From NCBI GenBank assembly GCA_022393335.1, contig JAJEKB010017875.1, forward strand, positions 1 through 64,000: 64,000 bases of DNA, in the 5' to 3' direction. Source of the DNA: Macrotrachela quadricornifera (Eukaryota; Rotifera; Eurotatoria; Philodinida; Philodinidae). Below, in pieces: positions 37,541 to 49,500 of the stretch. A program made the translations under genes and the position numbers. Each line of letters begins with the position of its first letter. The stretch's first letter is position 1. A model generated the notes under the pieces. That model saw only the letters and a list, made by a program, of their open reading frames with translations, had not been told where the DNA came from and ran no database searches.

Positions 37541-37950
37541 TGCTTGAGTTATATATGTATTCTTTTTTGTTTTGTTCTATTAACACGTGTCATATGTTCT
37601 TTGTTTTAAAAATGAATAAACTTTTAAAAATATAATTCAAACTAGGCAATGGAGTTCGATATTTGTCATCTAATCATTTTTTCGTTTTCCTTTTTCTCAA
37701 AGGGATATCTTTTTCTATTTTTATGTGATGTAACACGTCACAGCGATTACTTTAACATAACAATAAATAATCGAAAAAAAAGCAAGAGTCGTCTATGAAC
37801 ATATTCGACTATATATCAATGTTAGATTTGTTTTTTTGTTCAACAAGGTCAACTTTTTTTCTTCAATGAGAAGAGTATTTATAAACAAAGAATCAATAGA
37901 TAACTATATATAGTGTCTTCACATAGGCAATACAACAAACACATTTTAAT
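37541..37950. other. Short intergenic region
   Basis: Poly-T and A/T-rich sequence between the GET2-like remnant and the F-box gene; presumably contains the F-box promoter. Nothing specific is seen. Confidence 0.5.
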
Positions 37951-40900
37951 ATGAATCAACAAGATAACGTTCATCTTCTCGATCTTCCTAATGAAATATT
38001 ATTTCTCATTTTGAAAAAACTTGACAATATTAATGTTCTTTATTCTTTATTTGGTATCAATAATCGAAGACTTGCAATCATAGCACAAGACCAAACTTTC
38101 ACTAACATACTTAATTTTGTCTCCAAATCAATATTAGCAGATGAGATTTGTTCAATTTCTTCAACAATACTCGATCGATTTTGTATTGCAATATTACCAA
38201 GAATTCATAAAAATATCAAATCACTCATTGTTGAATCTGTTTCTACGGAAGAGATTCTTCGTGTTGGTAACTATCCTAATCTCAGGGAACTGAAAATTTT
38301 TAATTTCAACAAATCAATTGTTTCACAGTATTTCATAGGTAAGATATTTATATCTACTAATATTTGAAAAGAATAACGTAGAAATATATTTATATGCTCA
38401 GATTAAATGATATGTATTTCATTTAGATGATTCTCTTTCGACATATTGATAAACAATAAATCACAGATCTTGTTCTCGTCAGTAATGAACACAATATTGA
38501 ACTAACACGAAAAGAATATACGAAGAATGTTTATGCAATTATTTTCAATTTCTTTAAAAATCTAAAGCATTTGAGTATTGTATCATCATCTATCAACGAT
38601 TATCCACCTTTGTCATTATATATTTCACCACCATTGATATTTTCTTCTTCAACACTTACTAAATTATGTGTCGATGTAAATGATTTTAATGATTGTCTTG
38701 CTTTACTTGATGGACGTTTCATACAATTAACTACATTTATCGTTAAAATTGACCGTATTTTCCATAGTATATCAACATCTCATAACATGGTGAGTTTATG
38801 TTTCGTATTATTTATTATCGTTGTTAACTTGTATTTAATATCGAAGATAAAATATAGTTAATTAGCAGTGCAATGTGCAATAAATATAATGAGATTTCTA
38901 CATTAGTAAATACCATATTTTAGTTTTGATTATCAAAAAACAAATAGAATAGATTGTTATGCTTATGTTAGTTTTATTCAAGATTCTTGAAATGTTTAAT
39001 CATCACTCATTTGAAAATATTAATCATTCTTTCTAGTTATTATATGATCCGATAGGAAAAGTTTTTCTTTATATTGTTTCTAATAAATATGTAGGACTTA
39101 TTCATTGATATTAAAATAAATTACACATATAGAGTTCATTCCCAAATAAATATTTTGATTAATCAAGTTTTTTTTATCGCTTCATTTGTTTATATAATGT
39201 TTAAATGAGCACACTTATCTAAAATAAGTATTAATATTCCTTGTAGCATCTCTATAATGAATCTTATTGAATGCTTTGAAACATATTAAGAAAAATCCAT
39301 TCTTATATAATATTTGATGATTTTCACTGATTCCTATACGGCTGAAATTAATAAATACAAAATAATCATTATTCTTACTGGACAATGCATATATTGTGGA
39401 GCTCACATATTTTTTTGAAGCAAAATAGTGATTATGAGTTTTAAGTCGATTATGGAACTCAGGTATATTCTCGAAGAAAATAGTGAGTCGAAATTTTAGG
39501 ACGAAGTTTTAGTGCTACCCATACCCATTACAGACAGCTTTCATTACAAACACTGCATCACAGACATCTTATATTACAGACAACTCTCCATCACTGACAG
39601 ATGCGATAGAATGATTTGTTTTGGTTTTCAAATCCTTTTGGTTCATCTAAAGCTTCGATGCAACTATATGTCTATAAAACTAGTAATAACATTAAAAAAA
39701 AACTACAGTAAAATAGCTCACACCTTATACGAACATGTGAGTTCCACATTTTAGCCTCAAAGGGGCTGCACCAGGCTCGCCGATTAGGTGGGGGATGGTG
39801 GGGGCTTTCCCCCACCAAAATTTGGACACTGTCTGTGAAATTTTTTCCGCTATATTTCTGAAATTTTTGGTAACTACGTGACTTTGTAAGTCATCCAGGT
39901 CGAGCAAAATCTAGAAATATCACAATTTTCATGGACAACAGCGATGATGAACAGGAGGACAGTGATAATGATTAGATGAAAAAATTTTTTTTTTTACTTG
40001 TTGAAAGTTTAAATATATTTGAAAGCATTGTTATTTTTTGAAGAACACGATTTTTTGTTTCTCTTTAGACAAATCTTTTCAGCTGGAAGTTATTTAAAAA
40101 ATTGACTGTCTGCCAAATTTTCAGCCCCCACCACTCCTAGAAACAATCGACAACCCTGGGCTGCACTGACTTGTTTTTTCATAGATTTTGACAACCATTT
40201 AAAAACAAATTGTTTGAAAAATGAATAACATCTCTATCGATTGCTACTTTGTGTGAATTTATTTCTTAACTTAAATGATAAACATCAATTTATAAAGATA
40301 GTTTTATATTTTCAGAATGATCTACCTAATTTAAAATCTTTCTCATTAATATGTTATGAAAGTACTGAAGAATATGACAATTTAGTTGTACCTCTTCTTC
40401 GTCGAATGTCAAATCTCGAAGAATTAACTTTATATATTGAGATCTTTGGTGGAACGACATTTATCTCTGGTACTTATCTTGATAATGAAATACTTATTCA
40501 TATGCCACAACTTCATAGATTCACATTTTATATTGCTTCTGAAAATTTCATAATTGGTCCCCATATTCATGTATCTAATTTAGATATTCAACGAACTTTT
40601 ACAAATATAAAATATGAACCAATGGTATGTATGGTAGATTATTTCGGTTCAAAGAGAATGATTTGTGGTGTGTTTTCACTTCCATTTAAATTTCATCGTC
40701 TTAAACAAATCACAAATAATATTCCAAATCTTGTGTTTAATTCTGTTACTCATTTGGGAGTACGAGATAATGATCCATTCAAACATGAATTTTTCGTTCG
40801 ACTTCAAAAAGTTTTTCCATTTCTTAAAAGTTTATCTATTTCGAATATTCAACCACCATTTTGGAAAATTGATCAGCGTCATCATTACGATAAGGATTGG

Positions 40901-41170
40901 TGTTCAATTATTGAATATCCTCATCTTATTTTACTTGATATTAAACGTGTAGCTATTCATTATGTTGAACATTTTCTTAATGAAACAAAAACACATTTAT
41001 CTCGTTTAACTAAATTAAAAATCAGTTATGAAGATTTGCAAATGGTAACAGAAAATTTTACAAGAGATGAAACGCGACGTAATTGTGCTAAAGTAAAACA
41101 ATTAATTACTGAACATCCTACAGTTTATTCGAAAGATGTTTATAACTATTTTCCATTGTTGTCAGTTTAA
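37951..41170 (+). CDS. F-box protein
   Basis: Exons 37951-38338, 38467-38789 and 40316-41170 join in phase to 521 residues. Residues about 8-48 (LLDLPNEILFLILKKLDNIN, then LFGINNRRL) are an F-box, the SKP1-binding motif of SCF ubiquitin ligases. The rest contains loosely repeated leucine-rich helices and strands (NLRELKIF, NLKHLSIV, NLKSFSLI, NLEELTLY, FLKSLSIS), a degenerate LRR-like substrate-binding part. The target protein is unknown. Intron 2 is 1526 bases, far above the local norm, and contains the element at 39760-40168. An upstream ORF of exon 3 from 40241 is intron sequence, since the acceptor ATTTTCAG precedes NDLPNLKS. Confidence 0.82.
39760..40168. mobile_element. hAT-like inverted-repeat element in F-box intron
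   Basis: Left end GGCTGCACCAGG..CGATT and right end read inward GTGCAGCCCAGG..CGATT, followed on both sides by GGTGGGGGCT and AAAATTTGG words, form an imperfect inverted repeat of about 60 bases. The right end CAGTG fits the hAT YARNG rule. No transposase frame and no clear target duplication. Confidence 0.5.
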
Positions 41171-41768
41171 TTTTCTTCTGAGATGATGTGAATAAAAATC
41201 TGTTGTAAATTAGAATTTTTATAATATTAGGTATAATGCCGAAATGTATGTTGTTTATGAAGAGAAAATCTGCTTTGGAAGCTGAGTTATTATTAAGAAC
41301 AACTATGCTAAAATGTACGTGTGAATTGAAAATATTGTATCGATGAATAAAGTTTGAAAGCAACACCTCCTATTCAACATCATATCTTTTGTTACTTATG
41401 CGAATGATCATAATGATTAAGTTGATTTTTTAAATTTACATTATTTATCATAATAAACAAAACTAAGCAAAATAAATGAAACATGAAAAAAATATTCAAC
41501 AATCGATTGTATTTATTATTTTATGTATCAGACAATTGACTTATTTCATCAAATAACTAGAGATGTCAGAATATCATTACGCTGAGTAATGACTAGTTAC
41601 AGGTCATGATATTCAATGGAATAACCATCTTAATACCCTAATGATCAAGTATATCCATATAATGGAGCTGAAGCATTGCAGACGAAGCTGAGCGTATTAT
41701 TCGAGATTTCGGCGACAAAAATCGTTTTACACGTAAGTCAATAGGAAGAAAGTTAAAAGCGAACCCTT
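41171..41768. other. Intergenic, F-box 3' flank
   Basis: AATAAA-type words occur near 41346, suitable as a polyadenylation signal. The minus-strand frame here is a low-quality open reading and is not supported. Confidence 0.4.
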
Positions 41769-41863
41769 CAAGGGGTAAAAGGCGGTACTCCAATACTCCG
41801 GAGTACTCCAGAAAAAAAGTTGGAGTATCGTTGGAGTATTGGTGTAGCGCTTTTTCCCCCTTG
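41769..41863. mobile_element. 95-bp palindromic micro-element
   Basis: Ends CAAGGGGTAAAAGGCGGTAC and, read inward from the right, CAAGGGGGAAAAAGCGCTAC form an imperfect inverted repeat extending into ACTCCAATACTCC / ACACCAATACTCC. Several ACTCC/GGAGT repeats fill the centre. Nothing coding. Confidence 0.55.
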
Positions 41864-44315
41864 TTTCAACTGGTGTTCTAGTACCATTATCTGCAACAGC
41901 TTTAAAAACACGTATTAAAAAAAAATCTCCCAGCATCAGTTTGATCAGTACGATTAACAGTTAATGTATGAATATTTTGTTTAGCTGTAATAGCTTGTTT
42001 TTGTGTTAATTTAAGTTCAATATCATTAAAAAACCGATTCAAAAAATAAATTCAAAAAAAACATTTTTTTTTCTCTATAAAATCTTTTACCATTTTAACA
42101 TTTGCTTTTGAAATACCTTGTACTTCACAAGTTAATATTGCATTTTGTGTATTAAGTATATTAGTATCTTTTAATGGTTGGATAAATTCTAATGATTCTG
42201 TTACTTTTAATTGTTCATCAGTTTGATTTATTCCAACTTTATTTTTTGATACATATGAATATAATGGTTGATCTTCTTCATTAACATCTTTATCAATTGG
42301 TATAATAGGAAATTTTTTCTCATAATCTTTTATTTCTTTGTCACCTTTTAACCATGTTAATGTAGTTTGTGTTATACCAGATACTTTAACAATTAATCCA
42401 ATTATTTCTTTTGCAAGTACTGATTTATCTTGTAAACCATCGATAAACATTGGTGCATTAATAACATTAAGTTTAGGTTCACTTTGTATTTGTCCAAGTT
42501 GATTTGTTGCTTGTAGACTAGAATTTCCAATATGATCTAAATTTATTATTTTTAATAATAATTTTATGTTGATTTGTTTTTTGATAAAATGATATATAAT
42601 ATTTATTTGTTAAAGAATTTATTTGTTTATCATTATAAAACCATTGAATATTAGTTTGTGGTGATAATTGTAATTCACAGATAAATATTGCATCATTATT
42701 TGTTATTACTTCTGTATCAGTTAAAGGTTTGAGTAAAATTGGTCCGGAACGAACATTGATATTAACAGTTTCTTCATCTGTACCAACGGTATTTTCTGCG
42801 CGAATTGTCATTGAACCAGCGTGTTTGGTAGTCATATTTTTTATATTTAATGTTGCAATACCTGTTTTCGCATAAAATGTTGTTGTTTCATAACCATCTT
42901 TAGGTAAAACGGGGTTTCCGACAATGAACGAAGAAATTTTTGATTGTGCTAATGCTTCAATGTGACATTCGATGTAACCATTTTCAGTTTGATTAACAGT
43001 AATTGATTGTGGTTTTTTAATAAATATTGGTTATTTTTGTACAGTAATTTTAGATTTTTTAGATTTAATTGAACCAGCAGTATTTGTAAGTTGACATTGA
43101 TATTCATCAATATCATCTTGATTATCATTTTTAATAATAATAAAATATTGATTTGTTGTTTTATCTTCTTGAAATTAAAAATGTTCATCAGATGTTGTAG
43201 TTAATTCAGTATTATTTTTAAATCATTGACAAGTTGTATGTGGATTACCAGTACCAGCAATTGATAAAATAAGATCTTCACCTTTAATATCAAGATATGT
43301 TAGATTAAGATCACGTGTTATTATTGGTTTAATTGCTATTTAAGAAAAAAAATAGAATTTTTTTGTAATTTTTATATTTACGTTTAATATTTAAATTCAT
43401 TTTTCCTTCAACTTCACCAGCTCTATCAGTTAATTTAACTGAATAAGCTCCTTTATCATCCATATTTGTATGATTAATTATTAAAACAGATAATGTTACT
43501 GATTCTTGTGTAATAACAAATCGTTGGTCATCAGTTGAAATTGATTTTTCATCTTTAAACCAATTGATTGTTGGCATTGGTTGATTAGAATATTGACATT
43601 GTATACGATCAGTTTCATCAATATTAATATCAAGATCAGCTAATTTATCAACTTGTGGTTTAGTATATACAGATACTTTAGCATCAGCTTAAACTTTATC
43701 AGCAGAATTTTCAGTAACAACAATATATTGACCTTCATCAGGTTTATCACCTTTAAGAATTGTTAATGTATATGTTCCATCGTTTTTTATCATCCATTTG
43801 ATATTTTGTTGGAAATATTTTAAGTGGTTGACCTTTGCATAACCACGTAACTTGAGGTTTTGATGTATCAATTATTTCTGGTGTAAGAATAACTGATTGA
43901 CCAACAAGAAGAATTGAATCAGTGGATGCTTTGATTATTTGTAGTAGACCTTTGAAGAAAAAAAAAGATAAATTTTCTTCTATCGTATTTACAAAGCTCC
44001 ATAGGATCACGCTTTTGCTGAAATTTCTATCAGAATTCGAATCCTTTATTGAATTTTCTATCCTTTTACTTAAATATTTCTGTTAAAAATATCCCTAAAA
44101 CTTCGACGGTGCCTTCTGTTTGTACATCTTGAAATTTCACTGCATAAATTCGTTTATCTTTATCTTCAATACTTGATATAATTAATTATCAATTTCTTGT
44201 TTAATATCTGTAATTAATTGTCCATCTTTAAACCATTGTAAAGGAATATTTGGTTTATTAACATTAGATAATTCAATCAATAAAACATTCAAGGTATATT
44301 ATTGATATTTATCAA
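41864..44315 (-). pseudogene. Titin/twitchin-like Ig-repeat protein pseudogene
   Basis: Successive minus-strand pieces show I-set immunoglobulin domain patterns: QWFKDGQLI (44230), QVTWLCKGQPL, DDKGAYSVKLTDRAGEVEG (43450), INWFKDEKSISTDDQRF, GSMTIRAENTVGTDEETV, IQWFYNDKQIN, TLTWLKGDKEI and HTLTVNRTDQTDAG. A fibronectin-III-like VADNGTRTPVET piece comes last. Such arrays build giant sarcomeric proteins of the titin/twitchin/obscurin class. The frame is broken repeatedly, for example an in-frame TAA after NSADKV near 43690, frame changes near 42540 and 43020, and no continuous exon longer than about 400 bases. It is a fragment of about seven domains with no kinase region, so most likely a decayed duplicate. 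Confidence 0.8.
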
Positions 44316-46184
44316 TGTAAATGATAGTTTTTGCTTCAGATCATCGGCTTGTCTCTAAATGTACACAAAAAATCGTCGATTGCATCCAGTAAATATACTG
44401 TTGATCAGAATTTTATTGACTTATTGTTTGATATCAATGAGCTGAAAGGCAAATATTAATAGATGAGCATAGTTGTCGCAGCAATTGTCATTGATTGATT
44501 CTAGAAATCGATGATTTTAGTCAACTAAAAATCAAATTAGATAATCCATTTGAAATTGATCGACAACTAAAAACTGTACGTCATATTTGTCCAGTTCATT
44601 CAAAACGTCAAAAACTCCGACAAGCAGATCCAGAATCATCATTGTGTAAATATTCTTAGTTTCAGTAAAGTGTAATTTAAATTTTTATTTATCTCTACTA
44701 GAGTCAATGAGCACTAGCTATAGCGTCTCCATTGATTCAGATGATTTATATAATATCGATCCAAATGTCTTCCGCCTATCCTATTATTTCCATCCTCCAG
44801 GTTTCATTCCTCGTACTCCAAACTCAACAACATTGAGAGATGATGATAGAATAGACGTATGTATTAATGGGATGCCATCAAACTTTCGCGGTAAGTCTCT
44901 TTCCTATTATTTTTATTCTGTTCTAATTTTGATCTTGTAGATTAGCACACCTTATTATCTTTCGACAATACTCTATGAACCATATATCTATAACTGTTAA
45001 TAAAAAATTCAACATTTTCTCGACTTTTTCTTGATACAATAAATCATTGAACGAAAGTGACATGAATTAAAAATACTACACAGTCGCAAATAATTAGGTT
45101 GTCTTATTGTTGCTAACTTCCATTACCATCAAATGAATAAGCAATTATTTTATTTATTATTAATTAATATTGATTCATCATACGATAATGAAAGCGCAGA
45201 ATTTAGCGTCTATTTAATAAATAATGCAGAACTGGAAATAGTTTTGAAAGATCAAGCACTACTAACAACTACTATTCCAACAACTTTTCATGTTTTATCA
45301 ATATATGATGTATTCCAAGATTTTTTTTTATAAGTAATTAACTTTATTGGACGTTAAGTAGCGCTGATCAACTCATTGATAGTTTTATAAAAATAAAGGA
45401 TGAAAGCAATTTAGTCAAAGTAAAATAGATGACTTTGTAAAGAATTTCATGGCATATTTTTTCATTAAAAATTCATGTATTTTGGTTGCAAAGAAAGAGA
45501 GTTAAAAAGAAAATATTGAGAGGTCCATTTATTCTGCTCTCTGATCATTACAAACAATAATATTCTTAGTCGACTCTCATCTTCAAAATCACCGGTAAGT
45601 TCATTGAAAAATGCGAACTTCCTGGTGGATCCCCAAGGAATCATCTTTATTTTCCCTAGTGAATCCGAAAAGATAAGAATTCTCCTGAGGACTTTTTCGG
45701 GAATTCCTACATTTGATGGGTGAGGAAGAAAAAAACAAACTCCTCAGGAAGTCCCTCTGTGGGAGACTTGCTGGTAAGTTTGTTTTTCGTGATTTTGCTT
45801 AAAAAAGTGCATAAATGTTTTCATTATATGCTAAATTATATTTGTTCATAATTGAAAGATAAGAAATCAATGATTGGTTGTAGCAACATCCAACTGGTTC
45901 AAAGAAAAAAGAATCTAAGAATAAACGCTGAGAACTTTGTTTTCAACTAGAAAACGAAAGTAAAAGTGAACTTCTCTTAAAAGAAGAACTATTCATGACC
46001 TAGCGATCGAATTTTCATTATTTAGCATTTATTCGAGGGAAAAGTTGTCTGATTGTTTTTTATTTATTTATCTACAAATTGTTTTCTCTACCAGCTAATG
46101 AAAACCAAATTGATTTTATACTTTTGAATAATTTTTTTCTTAGATTGACTATTTTATTTTATTTTAGATATTTAACATCAGTGT
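44316..46184. other. Intergenic with possible small coding fragments
   Basis: A plus-strand frame at 44505-44660 ends KYS and stop, and one at 44707-44945 begins MSTSYSVSIDSDDLYN with a good donor at 44891 and acceptor at 44939. They do not join in phase and match nothing I know, so they are noted only. At 45590-45780 a less A/T-rich patch has inverted ACTTCCTG / CAGGAAGT words and may be an old MITE. Confidence 0.35.
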
Positions 46185-46497
46185 CAAACTTGAGAGTTGA
46201 ATTCAAGTATTTAACTATCATTTCAAGTATTCACCTCAAGCGTTCAAGTATTTAAAGCATTCCACTATTCTAGCCTTCCCAATGTTCCTCTCTAACCATC
46301 AGCTGCCCCTGTGTGATCTTGACATTCCCTCAAGGGTTCCGCCATCACCCTCAGCTAGTCCTGTGGGATTTTGACTTCCCCTCACTAATGACTCTTCTCT
46401 CGCTCTCAGCTGATTCTGTGAGGTTCTGTATTCCGAACCCCCCCCCCCCTTTTGAATACTTGAATACTTGAATACTCGAATTCAAGTTTCAAGTTTT
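46185..46497. mobile_element. Foldback element with tandem core
   Basis: The left end AAACTTGAGAGTTGAATTC and the right end read inward, AAACTTGAAACTTGAATTC, are inverted copies, both continuing as CAAGTATTC repeats. The core carries three roughly 60-bp repeats built on CTCAGCTG..CCTGTGGGATTTTGAC-like words, then a run of C. It lies just past the 3' end of the TIR gene. Confidence 0.6.
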
Positions 46498-46590
46498 ACA
46501 TATATGGGTTACACAATAAGAGCATTGTTCATCTACAAAAATCAAAAGAAGGAAATTTTTTTACGAAAGAATTCTTCGATAATATCTTGT

Positions 46591-49500
46591 CTATTTTACG
46601 TTGATTGTCTTTTTGATATCATCAATTTCTCGAATTAGATTCGCATAATCGTAGGTAAAATTGTATTTGGTGAAGTTGATAGACTGCTGTTTAGCTATTA
46701 TATTATTCAACCATCCAGTTGGACAATATAATTCATCCAATTTCACTGGAATAATTGGTCGGTGTCGCTTTTTTGCATATTCAGCTTCCAGTCGACATGA
46801 ATATGATTTTTGATAGTTATTTGAGAAGCATATTAGAATTATAGATGACTTTTCAATCGCTTCAGCCATTGCATTAGGTACTGTTTCATGAATATGCTCT
46901 GTATCGAATAAAACTCGATGAAATTTCGATGTCGTTAAACAATCATAAATTTGATTACAAATTTCTTTGTCGCTACGATCATAACTAATCATCAAATCAA
47001 ACATATCTGATGTTTTACTATCAGAAAAATCCCAATAGTTAATTCGAACTTGTTGATAAGTAATTTCATTTTCATCAAACATCTTTGTTGGTTTTTCGTA
47101 TTGTTCTTTTGTTTTTTTTAAAATAAAGGTTTTTTCATCTTCGACTTTCCATTGGATACGATTTACTATTGATTTTAAAGTTGGATCGTTCTTTTGAGAT
47201 AGATGTTGGATATGATTCATCAATGTATCATTTTCTTTAATCTTTTGACAAATTCTCTTATTCGCAAACGATACTGCATCAATAATTCGTAAAGCTGGAC
47301 ATTGAACAGTTTCAAAATCTAGATTTTGATCTAGCACACATCTTGCTAGCAGCGATAGACCATCATCATCATTACCAATTTCTTCTTTTATAAAATCGTT
47401 TTGAACAATGACTAAAATAAAAACAACAAAAACATATAATGTGAACAATTCATTTGATTATTTTCAACCTATGATGATAAGTGAAGATTCAATATCGTGC
47501 AAGAATCATTTTACTCAATCAATTACAATGCTAGTCAAACATGTGGCCCCACTTTTTTCTTTTGAGTCGTGCGTTACAAATACAAACTGTTAATTGAATT
47601 CGTTGGTACGTCTGTATAGTAAAGATCAAGCGCTATCTATCCATATATATTCGATACGAAAAATTCTTGAATATAAGGTACAGAAGAGCCAAACAAACTT
47701 AACTACTAAGAAAAAAAATGACACAAAAACTACAAAATGGGATATTTTATTATNNNNNNNNNNNNNNNNNNNNNNNNNNNNNNNNNNNNNNNNNNNNNNN
47801 NNNNNNNNNNNNNNNNNNNNNNNNNNNNNNNNNNNNNNNNNNNNNNNNNNNNNNNNNNNNNNNNNNNNNNNNNNNNNNNNNNNNNNNNNNNNNNNNNNNN
47901 NNNNNNNNNNNNNNNNNNNNNNNNNNNNNNNNNNNNNNNNNNNNNNNNNNNNNNNNNNNNNNNNNNNNNNNNNNNNNNNNNNNNNNNNNNNNNNNNNNNN
48001 NNNNNNNNNNNNNNNNNNNNNNNNNNNNNNNNNNNNNNNNNNNNNNNNNNNNNNNNNNNNNNNNNNNNNNNNNNNNNNNNNNNNNNNNNNNNNNNNNNNN
48101 NNNNNNNNNNNNNNNNNNNNNNNNNNNNNNNNNNNNNNNNNNNNNNNNNNNNNTTTTCGTATCGAATATATATGGATAGATAGCGCTTGATCTCTACTAT
48201 ACAGACGTACCAACGAATTCAATTAACAGTTTGTATTTGTAACGCACGACTCAAAAGAAAAAAGTGGGGTCACATGTTTGACCAGCACTGTATTTTCCTT
48301 TATTAAGTTTGTTGATGGTCAATTGAGTGTCAGATTTAATTACAGTTATTGTATGTATTTTACTATCAATTTCGAAACAAGTCATGGATAGTACAAGATA
48401 AGCATGACTGAAATACAATCAAATAAGTATCTACAATTTGCATAATTTAAAAGAACAATTCAGCTAAAATAAGAATAATCATAAACAATTAAACTACTAA
48501 CGACATTTTAGCTTCATATTTTGTAGACGATGTAGTCGATAGATTCTCTCTCTGATTTCGACTTAAATACAATCATCTTATGAAAACTATTACTCATTTT
48601 TAGATTGATAAAAGTTTGACGTTATTATTTTTTTCTATTGAGGTTATATATACTTTTTTCAGGGATGTCCACTGTGGTCAAACTATTTTAAATCAGTTCA
48701 GAATACACCATTATGAAAATCGTTGGCCAAGCTGAGTCGAATGGCAATGTCTAATTGTCAATTTTGCAAGGATCAAAAGACACTCTATCCATAATCAGCA
48801 GCAGGTTAAAACTTAGACAATCTTGATATAATCGTTTTAGATCATTACCAAGAGCTAACTGTAAACATTCATAATAATTTATTGGAGATTAGAAGTTTCA
48901 AGAGAAGGCATATAGCTCCTGAACAGTTCACTTAATTAAGTAATTTTCGAATAATCGAATTTCAGCATGTTTTGATGTCTTGCAGACTGCTCTTTCAAAT
49001 GATAAAATCCGTACGTTTGTACTATGATAAAATTACACATCTTGGACTGATCCTTTTGAATTTGGACATGAATAATAATTTGTACAAATATTTAGTTTTC
49101 AATAGAGAAAAAAAGACCTTCACAACAAAGCCTGTATTTTCTATGATCTAAGAAAAGACAATATTTTAAAGAGAAGATAGAACAACAATAATCGAACGTG
49201 GATGACGCAATATGAAGCCGCCGTCATGTGTCAGCAATATTCAAATTGACCAAGAATCATCTGTCTATCTAACATACTTATAGAGAGAGGGAAGAGGAAG
49301 AAGAACAAACATAAGAAACGAAACAGACAAGAAACTTAAATAAATGAAGAAAAATAAATCAAGAATCATACAGAGAAAGAGTGACGGCAACATCGGATGT
49401 AGTAAATTTAATAGTATGCTTCACATTTCAATTGCGAGAATTGTTGAAATAGTTTATCTGGATAAACTAAATCATACATAATATTTACTTTTAATAACGA

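Noticed and set aside
47594..48222. Long frames with X residues
   Set aside because: They only exist because the 400 N gap is read as open; the real bases are inverted repeats.
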